64,000 nucleotides of DNA, from contig NC_135212.1 in the NCBI RefSeq assembly GCF_052324685.1, positions 49,238,898-49,302,897 on the forward strand, written 5' to 3'. A program made the translations under genes and the position numbers. Numbering within the stretch: position 1 is the first letter of the stretch; every line of letters starts with the position of its first letter. The stretch is from Brachyhypopomus gauderio (lineage: Eukaryota > Chordata > Actinopteri > Gymnotiformes > Hypopomidae). This document shows positions 21,404 through 48,803 of this stretch, one piece after another. The notes below the pieces were generated by a model that did no database searches, was not told the origin of the DNA, and was given only the letters and a program-made list of their open reading frames with translations.

Positions 21404-23360
21404 TTATGGCCTGAGCAGACCCCATTCCAGAGCTAGCATGGCATGCGGAAGAACTCTCTCTTTGGGCTTCTTAAAGTTGTCCTTCTCTTTCCGTAGCACT
21501 CGGAGAACCTCGACTGGATCCGTCTTCCCTGTGAATTTCTGCACAGCCTCCTCACTGTGCAGTAAATAAAGATGTAAGCCCTCCACATTAATACAGGTTA
21601 ATTTTTTTTAAAGCAAGTGATCATTTTTTACTAATGTTTATAAGCCTGATCAAAAAATATTTAGTACTTTTTTTGCAGATGGTTCATCCAGCACAATTTC
21701 TGAATGTGAGACTGGCGAAATGTTCAATCTTGGCTTAAGCTTGACATTAAGCATGAAAAACGAAGTACTCACGAGAGACGTAGAAATGGATTGTATTCAA
21801 ATTCCTCCAGTAATGTTGATGGTACAGTTGGCTTGTCGTCATCATCCCTAGCCTTAAAAATAAATTACTACCTAACCATTACAGAAGTTAAAACAAGATA
21901 CAGTCAGCAATACATACTAATAAAAATAACAAATAAAAAATAACTACAAATAATGTAGTGTTTTAAAAAGTACTAACATGGTTAGTAGATTTTTCTGTTT
22001 GGTTTCCACATAATACAGGCTAAGCACTTACTTCAGTGGAGCCAAAAGAATTATGTTCTTTAAGAGACTGAAGAGGTTGTCCGTACCCTGGCCCAACTAA
22101 GCATTTCCTTTACTTTCTCGTTCTCTGGTTCCACCAACATTGCAAACTTCAGGTTCTTTATGGTATATTCATGACCACAGAATATCTTCTGAAAGGCATA
22201 ATGTGTGCAAGTACATGAGCAATTTTTTTTAAACAACAATTTGAAACAAATGTGTATTGAGGGCCTGATGTAATTTCTTAATGCGTTAGTAGTGGCTGAC
22301 CGTGTCGTGAGGCAGCGCTCCCAGGACCTCAATGAGGTTGTGGTACATCTGCTCAGCCGTTCCCTCAAAAAATCTCCCACAACCCCCCACAAACAGTGTG
22401 TCCCCTGGAAACACCACACAGAGCACGTGATCTTGCAGTGTCTTCAGATTCTGCTGTCAAAAATCTACCAATTTCATTTTTATCTTACGGTACTGGGTGA
22501 AACTGCCTGAGGTAAAACATTAACGTGCAGCTCCTCATTAATAGGCATGCGTTAACTTCTAAAATCAACAATAGCTGATGGCACAAACCAGTAAACACAG
22601 CTGGGGAATCCGTGCAGTCATCCTCCCACATGAAATAGCACATATGTCCAGACGTATGGCAAGGGGTGAACAAACACCTGACATTCACAGAATTAAACTA
22701 GAAGTAAAGGGATAAAGGGAAGGTACAGAGAGGGAGTAATCTCTCTGAGTGTGTTTATTATATATGGTTAGTTTATAAAATATATACATTTCCCCCCAGT
22801 GTGACTTCAGGGCGGTATCTACATGCACAGCAAAGACAACATTCTTTATGTGACCTCCATTCTACTGGGACAAAGAATCATTTATCCTCTGCATTACTAC
22901 CTTAAGCTCCTGGCCGTTGGTGACTTTGTGGGTGAGTCCTGTGATGCGGTCATCTCCTCCATACACACGCAGGTCTGGGAGTTCCTTCACCAAGGCTTCA
23001 TTGCCTCTTGCATGGTCCCTACGTACGACACACAACCACAGGGGTGACAGCTGTTCAGAGGGGCTCAGGTTCAGACCCCAACATCCATGTGAGATGAAAA
23101 CCACATACCAGTGATGGTGAGTAGTTAACACTGCAGTAAGTGTTACTCCTTCCCTCTTCACTATTTCAAGCAGCTGGAAACCAAGTATCATATGTTAAAG
23201 TCTTCAATGTTTTCTGAAAGTTTATTTTAAAAATTGTCTAGCATAGATGTCTTACCCGATGAGGTACGGCGGGATCTACAGCAACAGCTGCTTTACTTTG
23301 TTCGTCTATTACCAGGTACATGTAGTTGTCCTCCAAAACTGAAATAACCTTCACCTTCAT
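21404..23360 (-). CDS. haghl: HAGHL, hydroxyacylglutathione hydrolase-like
   Basis: Eight exons in frame: 23360-23256, 23173-23109, 23018-22901, 22697-22589, 22404-22301, 22188-22087, 21852-21773 and 21554-21404, coding for 277 residues. The start [19 protein letters not shown] and [22 protein letters not shown] match human HAGHL rather than HAGH, and there is no mitochondrial leader. Metallo-beta-lactamase-fold ligands are all present: HHHWDH (His54, His56, Asp58, His59), [18 protein letters not shown] and FCGHEYT. This copy therefore looks catalytically competent as a thioesterase acting on S-D-lactoylglutathione, unlike human HAGHL where I recall the GDTLF motif altered. It ends [11 protein letters not shown] after the [11 protein letters not shown] tail. 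It is convergent with CIAO3, as in human, and in tandem with HAGH. Confidence 0.95.
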
Positions 23361-25035
23361 TGCTTCAACTGCACACGAGAAAGACGATGTGCAGTTAGAA
23401 GCAATGTCTACAGCTTTTAACAAGTTTATAATTGCGACAGTGTTTTGCACGTGTCCGCTACTATGTTTCCAGACGGTCAAACAAACAACAAACACTTTTA
23501 GTCCAGTTTTTGTTGAGGGACTAAACTAGCGGCAGCGTGGAACTGTTGAGAATACAGGCTGTAGCCCAATATTTAACTCCAAACGAAATGATGAAAACAC
23601 AAAGCTATGTGTCCTTAAACCAAGACACATGGATAATCGTGCATTAAATATATTAAAATGTGTAAAATAAAAAAAAAACGCAAATATTTTTTCACCTTTG
23701 ACAATGTTACGATGTATCTTGATTGGGGAATGTTTTTGCTGATACACCAGTCTGACTAGAATATCGCAGAACCAAATCGATACAGGCATGATTAATCGAT
23801 CAACCCAGGAGCTCCGTCATTTGGCGCTCACCACAGAATTTCTTTTTAATTGAAAAATGCAGTAGCAACTGTGAAATGTTAATGACCACCATTTTATTTA
23901 TTTAACTAGTCAAAACGTCCCCTAAATGATTGTTATTCATTTAGTGTTCACTTAAATGTTAGGTAAACTGTAATAAATATAAGCCATTTGTCAGAAGAAG
24001 ACGTCCAGCCTTTCGTTTTGCTCTCCTTATTGTTCGAATCTTAAAACCATCGAGTTGTCATCATCGCAAATAAAGTGTCACTTACACACGCGCTCGAGCA
24101 CACACGTTCAAACGAACAAAAACATTACTTTATTTCCATGTGCTTACTGAACACACTGAAGTACCATCATTGTTTTAATAGTTCTGAGGAAAGAAAGTGC
24201 AACATTTCCTGGAAATGTTATTGGATTATGATAAGTGGCACAAATAACTGAATTAACTTGAATGAACCAGAATTAGTAATGCTTAAAACTGATTTGGGGA
24301 AAAGAGCTATAAACACCACCAATGACAAATCAAAAGGTGTTGTACTGTGGAATCATGATATGATATCCATTTCAGAACACTAAGTGATACTGTCTTTTAT
24401 ATATATATATATATTTGTTTTGTTTTTTGTCCCTTCTCTTTTTTCATACACCACAAAGACTCTGGTATCTTAAAATATTTCTCTTCGATTTACAAAATAA
24501 AACATTGCACATTGACAAATCTAGTAATTTAAGTATTCCTGCTTTCAAAATTACAACATAAATATGGCTATCAGCCAATCCTCTGGCAGGGTTCTGATCT
24601 TAAAATATCTGTACATATATTCACCTTGCATTCGCCACTACTAGCGTCAGCTGACAACAATATACAATGTTTTTCCACTGCACACAATCACCTATGTAAC
24701 AATTCCATTTACAAATTTTACAAATGTCAGTAATTAGTACCTTTAACATAAAACGTAGACAAACACCAGTGTTAAGCGGTCAGAACACTGGAGAATTAAG
24801 TTTCCCCTGCTCCAATAAAGCCAATTCTGGTCATTAAGGGCTTGATAACTAACTACTGAACAAGTGTAATCGATTATCAGATAAAACATTTCAATGCAGT
24901 GTCATGGATTCAGTGTCCCTATCCTCTGTGTGCTCACTACATACAGTTGTCAGTAAGCTGTCAGTAAGCGTATGAAGTACACTAGGGTGCATATAGTGAA
25001 GGATAATATGAAAGATATGTGAGCTCTGCTCCAAC
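23361..25035. other. spacer between HAGHL and HAGH
   Basis: The left 150 bases are the HAGHL 5' UTR/promoter. The remainder is AT-rich, with a short TA run at about 24398-24413, and becomes the HAGH 3' UTR towards 25035. No exon was recognised. Confidence 0.6.
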
Positions 25036-27869
25036 TCAGTCTTTGGGCACTTTGAAGTTGTCTTTTTCTTTACGGATGCTCCTCATGGCGTCTATGGGGT
25101 CACTTGTTCCTGCGTGTTCCTGTACTGACCTCTCTCTGCGGGACAAATGGACACATTTTCTGTGCAAGACTTCTACACACATCTGCACCATGCCACACAC
25201 TGAAATGTAACTGCAGCTGCTGCAGACGACAAAGAGAAGTAAGTAGTAAGTACTAGTGAATTTGTGGCTTTATACCTGACTCTCATGAACGGGTTGAATG
25301 TGAACTCATCAGCAATAGTTGAAGGAATGGTGGGCACTCCATTATCATATTTGGCCTATGTAATGAAAAAAGATGTTAGATAGATACGCTTTGTGTCATT
25401 CTTTAAAAAAAAGCAGCATTATCGAGTACCTTAGCCCATGCCAGTTTTTTCCTGATGGTATCATTATCTGGTTCAACATGGCGAGCAAATTTCAGATTGT
25501 TGATGGTGTACTCATGACCACAGTACACATTCTGAAAGACAAAACCACCGTGTAACTCTACATAGAGACTCTACATTATTATATGTGTGACTTTTGATAT
25601 AAACAATTAGTGTATCAAGGAGCAGAGATGAAGAATATATTATACGTGCTTCCTGCACATATGGAACATCTGAAAATTATGCCAGAGGTGCTGTTGCCAC
25701 CAGACAAGGTCGGCAACTGCTTGGGGCCCCGGGCCAAGGCGGGGCTCCCAAACACTAACAAACCTTAAACTACAGCAGTGGCAATGTGCAACAGTTGTAA
25801 TTATAGTATGAGATTTGAATTCCCCAAAGAGGACCTGTGAATTTCTGCCTAGGGCCCCCAACAGACTAGAATCACCAGTAATTCCACGTTTCCCAGTGCA
25901 TATAGAAATCCGAATCATTTACTGTGTTTGGAGGAAGTCGCCCAAGAATGTCTATCAGCGCTTTATACATCTCATCAGCAGTACCCTCGAAGAATTTCCC
26001 ACAGCCTGCGACAAACAGGGTGTCACCTATTTATGGGTGGAAACACAAAGGTCAAACGTGAATGCAATTGCATAAAATGTGAAAATACTTCTTGGCAATG
26101 ACCAAGGTATACATACTTTGCTATTTATAATTAAATTATTATAAAAGATTCTCACAAATGATTGTTACATTTTTTTTGCCATAATTAGTGCTTAAAAGGT
26201 CACTCAAGTGACATTTATGTTACTATTTTACCTGTAAACACAGCTGGGGGTTCAGAACTGTTTTCTTTCGTCACAAAGTAGCAGATGTGTCCCTTGGTGT
26301 GACACGGTGTAAACAAGCACTTTACATTAAGTGTTCCCACCTAAATGGGTTGCAGGTAAAGTTATTGCTCTTAATGTAAACGTGTCACATGGTTTTATAT
26401 AATGCCAAAGTGCAATTATTAAAACCACATTATTACTAACTATTTGTTTTTATTTTAAACGACAGGTTACATCACTGTACTGCTATCATTAAAATCAGTG
26501 CACCTTCTGGCTCTTTCATGACAACCACAAACATGTTCAGAGGACATACTTTGAAGGTGTTGTAATGTGTCACTTTTTGAGTCAGGGCTCCTACTCTGTC
26601 ATCACCTCCATATACTGTCAGCCCTGGGATCAGCTTCACCAGCTTCTCGTTACCACCTGCGTGGTCCCTGTCGCCATTACCACAAAAGACCAAACAGCCA
26701 CTTTTTGGTGTCCAATGTGTCACACGGTTGCACTTAGTAACAGTTGTACACAATAGTGATACACAGAAAATGTCACCTAATTATTATTTTATTTATGAGG
26801 CCTGTCTCACCAATGATGATGTGTTGTTAAGACAGATTTGAGCTTCACGCCATGCTTCTTAACGGCCTCTACAACCTAAACATTGGAAAGCAATTATGCA
26901 TCCTTAGGACAATGAAATAGTTACTATGCAAAAATAACTGTGAAACTCTTTTACCTTCCCAGGTTCAACTGGGTCAACAATGGCAGCTTCCTTTGTGTCT
27001 TCATCAATGAGGAGGTACATGTAGTTGTCAGTGAGAGCAGGGAGTAGCTCAATCTTCATGTCTGTCTGCTCAACAAGGGATGACTTCCTAACAGCTGAAT
27101 GGAAACGGGCTGTTTGGACCTGAATGGGGGCTTAAAGATAAAACACAGGAAACATGCAGTTTATATGTGTTATTTTTACGTCAATTTTTTATATTGGGTA
27201 TTAGGTAACGCGTTGTCAGCGTGCAGATTGGTGCCCTCTAGTGGCCACCAGTCAAACAGGCTTGGGAGGAAGGCGATAAACTGATCGCTCGATTGACATG
27301 ATGTTTTGGTTGCTGAGCGGTCCTGTATTGAAACGATGCCAGTGAGGAGTTCACTGTCTGATCGCACAGATGAACGGCTCGTCGTCTCTACAGAGGAAAC
27401 CGATGGGTCTTTTATGTGTATAATAAACAAGGAAGTATTCGCCCGCTTTGACACCTGAGTACTTTTTTTAATATATGTAAAACGCACCACCAAAAACAAA
27501 CTTAAAATTCGTGCAAACTTGAGAAAGACCTCTTATGGAGCTGTTTAGTCCGAGTTTAGTGTCTGAACAGGCATGTATATCTTACATTAGTGCTACGTAG
27601 TGATCCCTGAGTGGTGACACCTCTGAACGTAAACTACAGTTAGGTGCGTGTCCCTGTGCTGCGACTCTATTCTGCTCGACATAAACACTAAATACACTAA
27701 TAGTAAATATGTCAGCGCTGCCAACTGAAATAAAATCATAATTATTGGGGGTTTCCCTGTAGAAGTAGCAGATTTAATATGGGTCTCAAAACGACATACC
27801 GAGTTTATAGGCGGCAGCTCCGAGCACAGCACGGGCGCAGGCACGCGCGACCAGCGACCCGAACAACAT
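25036..27869 (-). CDS. hagh: HAGH, glyoxalase II (hydroxyacylglutathione hydrolase)
   Basis: Nine exons in frame: 27869-27800, 27130-26955, 26875-26811, 26667-26550, 26340-26232, 26026-25923, 25531-25430, 25355-25276 and 25135-25036, giving 307 residues (human 308). Exon 1 encodes a basic, Ala-rich leader ([20 protein letters not shown]), fitting mitochondrial import. A second in-frame Met at residue 48 ([16 protein letters not shown]) matches the human cytosolic start. Zinc/iron ligands: [12 protein letters not shown] (His101, His103, Asp105, His106), [23 protein letters not shown] and YCGHEYT. The tail is REKTVQQHAG-like, then [16 protein letters not shown]. Reaction: S-D-lactoylglutathione plus water to glutathione plus D-lactate, the second step of methylglyoxal detoxification. 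Interior exon lengths (65, 118, 109, 104, 102, 80) equal those of HAGHL. Confidence 0.97.
25640..25880. repeat. possible interspersed repeat in HAGH intron
   Basis: The stretch contains ggggccccgggccaaggcgg and cctagggcccccaa, words I associate with dispersed fish repeats. Ends and family were not determined. Confidence 0.3.
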
Positions 27870-28272
27870 CGCAGCGCCCCTAACGTCACCACCTACGTCA
27901 CCACCGACGTCCGCGGTAGCGCAGGAAGTAGAACGTGCCGTGCAGTCCCGCCCACTTTTAACTTTGACTCCCCCTACTTCAACCAATCAGAAACGGGGGG
28001 GGGGGGAGTGCCGCACGTAACCCCAACAAGTAAATAAATAAACAAATCAACAAATAAATCTCTTCCAAATCCTCGACGTTAGCTAATAAGTGCATAAAAG
28101 CGAATTGCCACAAAGAGCAACTTTTGTATATTTATTGTATGAACGCACGTTTATTTTCTAAATGAGATGACGTTTATGTCGTTTTTCGCTTTCCGTAGTT
28201 AGTGTGCACGCAGGGGCCAGTGTGGTGTGAAGGTCAGTAACTTATGAGATCTTCTTCCGTCCTCTCTTCTCA
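27870..28272. promoter_or_regulatory. shared HAGH/FAHD1 divergent promoter region
   Basis: The two start codons lie 403 bases apart on opposite strands. On the plus strand one sees an ETS-type caggaagt (27922-27929), a GC-box-like cccgccc (27947-27953) and a ccaat box (27983-27987), all nearer HAGH, then a G run at about 27995-28006. No TATA box is obvious. The head-to-head arrangement is also the human one. A bidirectional promoter is an inference from distance and content. Confidence 0.6.
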
Positions 28273-28953
28273 ATGGCCTCCCGTGATATAGCGCGATTTT
28301 GGGAGTGGGGGAGAAAGATCATCTGCGTGGGGAGGAACTACGCGGCCCACGCCAAGGAGCTGAAGAACGAGGTGCCCACGGAGCCCGTGCTGTTCCTCAA
28401 AGCCCCGTGTGCCTATGTGAAGGAGGGCTGCCCGATCCTGGTGCCCCGCTACTCCACCAACCTCCACCACGAGGTGGAGCTCGGCGTGGTGATCGGGAGA
28501 GCAGGCTGCGCGATCCCGCAGCGCGCGGCCATGGAGCACGTCGCCGGGTACGCGCTCTGCTTGGACATGACCGCGCGCGACGTGCAGGACGCGTGCAAGT
28601 CCAGGGGTCTGCCGTGGACACTCGCCAAGTCGTTCGACACCTCGTGTCCCGTCAGTGACTTCATCCCGAAGGAGAGGATCCCGGAGCCGGGGGACGTGTC
28701 TCTGTGGCTGGAGGTGAACGGCGTGGTGCGGCAGCGTGGCCACACGGCGAACATGATCTTCTCCGTGCCATACCTGGTCAGCTACATCAGTCAGATCATG
28801 TCCCTGGAGGAGGGAGACCTCATACTCACCGGGACACCCGAGGGAGTCTCCGCCGTGCGGGAGCACGACACGCTCCAGGCGGGCATCCACGACCTCCTCA
28901 CCATGACCTTTACAGTTGAGAAGCGCAGCGAAGTTCCGTCGAGCTCCGTTTGA
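28273..28953 (+). CDS. fahd1: FAHD1, acylpyruvase/oxaloacetate decarboxylase
   Basis: A single exon of 226 residues, complete from MASRDIARFWEWG to SSSV. It follows human FAHD1 closely: ICVGRNYAAH, EPVLFLKAP, LHHEVELGVV (Glu67, Glu69), GYALCLDMTARDVQD (Asp98), LPWTLAKSFDTSCPVS (Lys119), MIFSVPYLVSYIS and EGDLILTGTPEGV. These are the metal ligands and active-site residues of the FAH fold. Family role: mitochondrial enzyme splitting acylpyruvates and decarboxylating oxaloacetate. Human FAHD1 is also intronless. GC content is higher than the surroundings, and strong overlapping frames in it are shadows. Its 3' UTR probably ends near the aattaaaa words at 29025-29055. Confidence 0.98.
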   Translation: MASRDIARFWEWGRKIICVGRNYAAHAKELKNEVPTEPVLFLKAPCAYVKEGCPILVPRYSTNLHHEVELGVVIGRAGCAIPQRAAMEHVAGYALCLDMTARDVQDACKSRGLPWTLAKSFDTSCPVSDFIPKERIPEPGDVSLWLEVNGVVRQRGHTANMIFSVPYLVSYISQIMSLEEGDLILTGTPEGVSAVREHDTLQAGIHDLLTMTFTVEKRSEVPSSSV

Positions 28954-30018
28954 TTTACAATTACGCACTTGCTGTCAGTGTTACAAATCACAGTTGTTTA
29001 TTCTGCGGTCTGCTTATGTGATTTTTTAATTAAAATTTCTATATTTAATTAAAACAGAATGTGTCAGGCTCTTTCAGAGTCATCTGTAATCAGTGTAAAT
29101 GAATCAGTGCTTGGATTTGACTGGATATGTACTTCAACACAACTTATACATATCATGATTGTCATATCATAAAAAAGTATCTGAAAGCAACTTTTTAGGT
29201 TATTTTAAATAGTGTGTATTAATATGGCAAATTAGAAATAGTCACAAAATAGCTTCACAGAAATCAGGTCCCTAACAAGAAAATCGAGGAGAATGATGAC
29301 AAGGAAGTATGTGTAGGACAGCATAGACACTTTTTAGGGCAATAGCAGACATGTTCAAAAAGGCTACATATCCGTCTACCCATCACACACACACCCTCCA
29401 AACATTACCTGGTAAGAAATTAGTATTCAGACTAATCTATGCATTAAAAAAATCACAGAATTTATGAAGTGGCCACGGGGGGGCAGTGCAGTTCATTATT
29501 AGCATTTGCAGGCTTCAGTTCCGGAATAAAGTTGCAGTCAAAATACTGTCATATTTATACACATTATCGGGGAGCGAGAGCTTTACAACACTGGCAGTGG
29601 TATCCTTAGTTATCCACTGATTTACTAGCATTTCAAACAGGTCCCTGATTTTAATCACATATTAAATGCATGTGTAATATTGCACTACATGTGCAAGGCC
29701 TTTAGGGCTTTGGTGCTCTTCAGGCATCATGTGTTTTTGCTTCACACGAATTTTCATCCCAATAACTAATTCAAACCATGAGGCTTGAGCTGTGAACTGC
29801 TTTTAAGTGGTTTGCAAATCCAGCTGCCATATCTTCTCCATATTGTCAGCCCGAAAACTGCAATTGGCATGAGCTGACATGCCTGGAACAATACATTCAT
29901 TCAAATGTCTTCTCTAAAACAAACCTAGGCCTAATGTTATTTTTGCTCAGAGTATCTTGCTGTTTTCTGGCTTGGTTGTAGGTCTGTTCTGTGTTTTAAA
30001 TGAAGCTCGTGCTTCTTC

Positions 30019-30019
<1 letters not shown>

Positions 30020-30049
<30 letters not shown>
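30020..30049. repeat. poly-C tract
   Basis: About 30 consecutive C residues. Such runs are often mis-sized in assemblies. Confidence 0.9.
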
Positions 30050-32724
30050 ACAGGTCTGTAGGACATCTGTTCTTGCTTCACTTATGCCGCTCCTGTCAGC
30101 CTCTTCGTCTCTGTCATCCCATGTCTGGACGTCAGTGGTGCCATGTGTAATCTGATGCACCACCTATGTCCTCACAAATCTTTCTTGTGCATCACAGCTC
30201 ATGTAGCTTTAAGCACAACTTTCTCAGCAAACCTTTGTTAGACCAATCACAGCCCCTCCATAATACCTTCCACTAATATTTAGGCATATTTATTTATAAA
30301 AATTTATCAGGGCCAAGAATCCAGGAACGTGTAATTCAGAATTAGGTTTGGACATTATATGGTATTTGATCAGCCATTTGATGTTATTGTTGGTTTGTAG
30401 GTTACAGTTTCATTCCATTGTGTTGTTCGGATAGGTGATATTTCCCATTATTGCAATTGAACGGGCAGTTCAAAGATAGCATTACGGTACATTTTCATTT
30501 TAAAGTTCAGTGGTCAGGGTGGCAGTGTTGCTGCTTGAATAATAGAAAGCCTTACTTTCTCAGGGGCTGGATTACACACTGTAGGATTAAACTTCAATTG
30601 TAATGAATGCTCTGATCATCTCATCCTATACTGCCAGTCGGCGGCTCAATGAGAGAGTATTACAGATTAAACAATGCATATCATTTTCAAAGATAACCTG
30701 TGTGTGGGGAGGCATTATTACATATTTAGGCAAAGATTTCTAATGCATTGTACGCATTTCTTAATTTTGTAGTTTAACAGTTTATTAGGTGGATTCCAGT
30801 TCATTTCACCTCTTAAAAAGCATCGTGGCTGCGCAGAACTTTTGGCTCTGTGATCACAAGCTCAAAATCTGGAAAGTCATGAAACGGTCAATACCGATCA
30901 GACTAGCACTGACGTGGGAGGTGGGAGATGTATGAGGATTGATGAAGTGTATTAAACAATACTTGGTGGTGTATTGACCATGTTTCACAATCTTCAGGCA
31001 TGCTCAGCATACTTTACCCAGATCAAAGCATGACTACAGTTACAGTGTACAACTACAACTACAGTTACAGTGTCGTTCATGTTTTTCATGCATAAATAAT
31101 GTAAAAAAAAAAAATAGATTTTTAGTAGGGCACTGTTTTCTTTCATTCCTACAGATCACAAATGGTCCATGTGACTAGATCTGGATGAGAAATATTAATA
31201 CATCATACAGCAACATTTAACCTAGTACATTTTATACAGGATAGATAGAATAGCTGGCCATAACATAAATTAAACAGATTTTTATTATTTTTTTGGCACA
31301 TTAAACAAACAAGGCCCAGAATTCCATAAACAGGACTTTTCATAAAATACTACTGGTTCTTCCTCGTGTGGTTCTTCCTCTGACTGATGACAGGTCTCCA
31401 GCTTCCCAGAAGATCTCCCACATGTGGACCTGATTAACGTTCAGTCAAGTAAAACCTTCCTAGGGATTAATATCTGACTGCATTATAAATATATGGAATC
31501 AAGGATCAAATAGAGATTTTGTATGGAAATAATGAAAGCACTGAGCGGGACATCCAGAGCCGAGGAATGTGGGCTAGAGAGTCAGGGTTCTGGGACAGTG
31601 GAAGCACCTTGCTTGGATCATAGCTAAATGTGGGAGAACCTGTCCACAACCAAAACACAGTAGAGTAAGTAGGAAATATTTAGGCATTTTAAAAAGTATG
31701 TTAATTATGACTCTAAGTTCCCTTCATCATTGTGAAAAAAGAATCAGTTTTGTCTTGCAATACTATACCTTGTAGTTATACCTACACAGAGTCATTAACA
31801 GTGGAACAACAGTGTTAAAGGTAATGGTTTTTTTTTAGATGTCCTCACCAGCTATACCTCAAGGCAACATTTTCCCAATGAATGCTTTCCATAGAGCTCA
31901 TTGGTTTGTGCTATATTTACTGGTTTGCTGAGGAACCATCACTTTAATCTCGTAATCCCGCTAATTGAGCGTTCCTGCCATCAGATCCCTCTGTGTTCCT
32001 GCTTCCTCCCTGTCTCCTCACTGCATGGCCCTGATTAGTCCACCGTATGGCAGCCGAACCATTTAGCACATGTGATCCTCATCTTTCCCAATCAGCACTG
32101 GTCTTCCAGCTGTAACGGAGCATCTTGGAGCCATTTTTATAAGGGCAAAAATCCCACAATGGGAGGAACCAATTAAAATGCATGTACTGCTTCCAATGAA
32201 CATAAAAATAGGATCAATCAGATAATCTGTCTAATCAAGGGCTAAGCATGACTACAGTTAAGCTTGGTGTAGCGCTGTGGCCTCGCCAAGCTGTATTACG
32301 CCTTACAATATTCACAAGGGTCTTCTTTAGCAACATGCATAGCCATGGTTAAATATCCACTGCAAAAGTGAATTTCACGCCGTGTGGCTGTAGTAAGCCT
32401 TGAGTAGTAGCCTACTTGTATTACTTCTAGGACATGGTTTCGTTCTCAGTGATATTGCATGGACTTTGCAACATGTGTAGATAGTTGAGTTTATTTTAAC
32501 AGATGGTTCTGGAGCGAAAGGCTTACATATGACATATGAGGTCATGTGCAAGAATTATGTGGATGCTTAAAAGATGCTCCCAAGGAAATTCATCCAGCAG
32601 GGTCATCAAACATGGGAGATTACAGACATAATCACATGTCTTCCTCCTCCTCCTCTCTTCCATTCCATGCTTCCTCCCTCCATGTTCACATTTTATTGTC
32701 CCTTGCTCTTTTATTGTTATATTG

Positions 32725-32727
<3 letters not shown>

Positions 32728-32789
<62 letters not shown>

Positions 32790-32795
32790 ATATTG

Positions 32796-32849
<54 letters not shown>
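32728..32849. repeat. (TATC)n and (CA)n compound microsatellite
   Basis: About 16 TATC units are followed by a short linker and about 26 CA units. Confidence 0.95.
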
Positions 32850-32858
<9 letters not shown>

Positions 32859-34652
32859 GCATTCCACTACAGAATGCATTGCGCAATATAAGAATGTGTT
32901 AATAAAAATATCTTGATATGTTCTGATATATTTTAACATTATTACCTCCATGTTTTAAGAAGAGTTATATGTGTCTTGAATGTTATGTTGTGAATGTGTC
33001 ATTTTTGTCCATGGCTGGCTGATGAGGGACATTATTAACTTTAAGGACCCATTCGTGAATTATAGACGCATATCAAACGCCCAGACGGAAAAGACCCAGC
33101 TAAAATTGTAGGGGCCTAATCGCTGTGAGCCAACCACAGCACTGCACCCCCCCACAGTTACACCAGTGGATAACAGGACATGTAACCAACAACCTTTCAC
33201 ATGTGGTAAAAGACCAACATGAGGTCTGTCATTAGAGGCAATTGTAGCAAAAAGGCGCAGGGTGGTGTGGAAACTTCAAGGCTCTCTCAATGAGAAACCA
33301 AGTCTCTTGGTTGTCAGAAAGACAGAAAGAGACAAACGTGAGACGCTGTCACTCACCCACCTGTTAATACTTCTGTTTGGCCATAATCTGGTCCCTGCTC
33401 CCCTCTTTCACATTAGGACATCCATATAAAATATCTGCTATTGCATATATAATAAGAATATAAGATATAAGAATCCCATATGAGTTGTTATATGGATAGT
33501 GTACATCCTCGTCTGTGCACAGTATACATAGATGGGATGGCACCATAAACATATCAATCTGTGTTTAAGATAATAGTCACAACTCTTAGCTTACACAGCT
33601 ACACAAGCATAAGTACTTCCTCAACTAGGATTCAGATTAACCAACCAAGACAGTAACCAAGAAATATGGATGTGCTGATAAATAATGTGCACTTGTAATA
33701 ATAAAGTGTGATTTAGAAGATGTAAACAAAAAAGTCAATGCTGTGACTGTCAGACTCAAAGTGTGGAGTCCATTCTGTTCATATGAAGCTGCACATCTCT
33801 ACACAATCTGCTGGGTTCCCCCTGATATCCATGCATCTCCAGGCATCTCCATGCATCTTCTGGAAAGGACCAATAAACAGTGAGATGAACCATTGTGAGC
33901 CAATCTGTCATTTTTAATTTCGTCAGTAGGAAGTACCTAAAGAAATATTTTGGGAGGCAGCAGAATTATGTTTGCTCACACAGTATGAGTGTAAATGCTG
34001 AAGCATACAGTCCAAAGAGAACATCATAATGCTCATATCTCCCACAGACCCCTGCTGTCCTGTTTACTCTGAACACCTCACATTGTATTAGCTGAACACA
34101 CAAAATGCTGGCAGACACTGGAAACACATTTTTGGTTGAGAATTCCTATGAATGGATCATAAGTTAAAGGTCATATTATATTATTGTTTTTTTTTTCCTT
34201 TCAATACTATGCCATAGTAGTGGTTATTTATAATGATGACATTGGTGCAAATTGTAATATAATGCAAGTTTGAAGCAGAGGAAGACTGTTGGCTGTAATA
34301 CTAGCTTATCGTAGTAGTGGGTGGATAAAGATATTTACATAGAATCCTTAAATATACAGTACAAGAGAACCTGTTGGGTTCCAGCAGTCAAGGTATGTAT
34401 CAAATGTTGATCTTTATCAAAGTGTGTATGGTCATATTAATGTGCTGTACATTGCATAATATTCTCACTCGTTAACTATTGTGAACCATGAGAATTTTCA
34501 TGAACATCGTTTTAGTTTGGCATGCCCCTGTACATATAAACTGTATTGGTCCAACTCATTTGGCTCAGTTCATCTCCAGTTTAGAGAGTGTGTAGTATAA
34601 AAAAGTCACATGCGTCATGTATCCTTTGTGAGTCCACCAGGCTCCCATAGCC

Positions 34653-48803
<14,151 letters not shown>

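Larger units (their letters stand above)
28954..34652. other. FAHD1-HS3ST6 intergenic region
   Basis: About 5.7 kb with no recognised exon on either strand. It holds microsatellites (listed separately) and, towards 34650, the 3' UTR of the minus-strand sulfotransferase. Stretches at 31900-32250 read like non-repetitive, evenly composed DNA and might be regulatory, but I have no conservation data. Confidence 0.6.

Noticed and set aside
28270-28991. Antisense and alternative-frame ORFs of 66-232 residues over FAHD1
   Set aside because: They are shadows of the GC-rich FAHD1 coding sequence.
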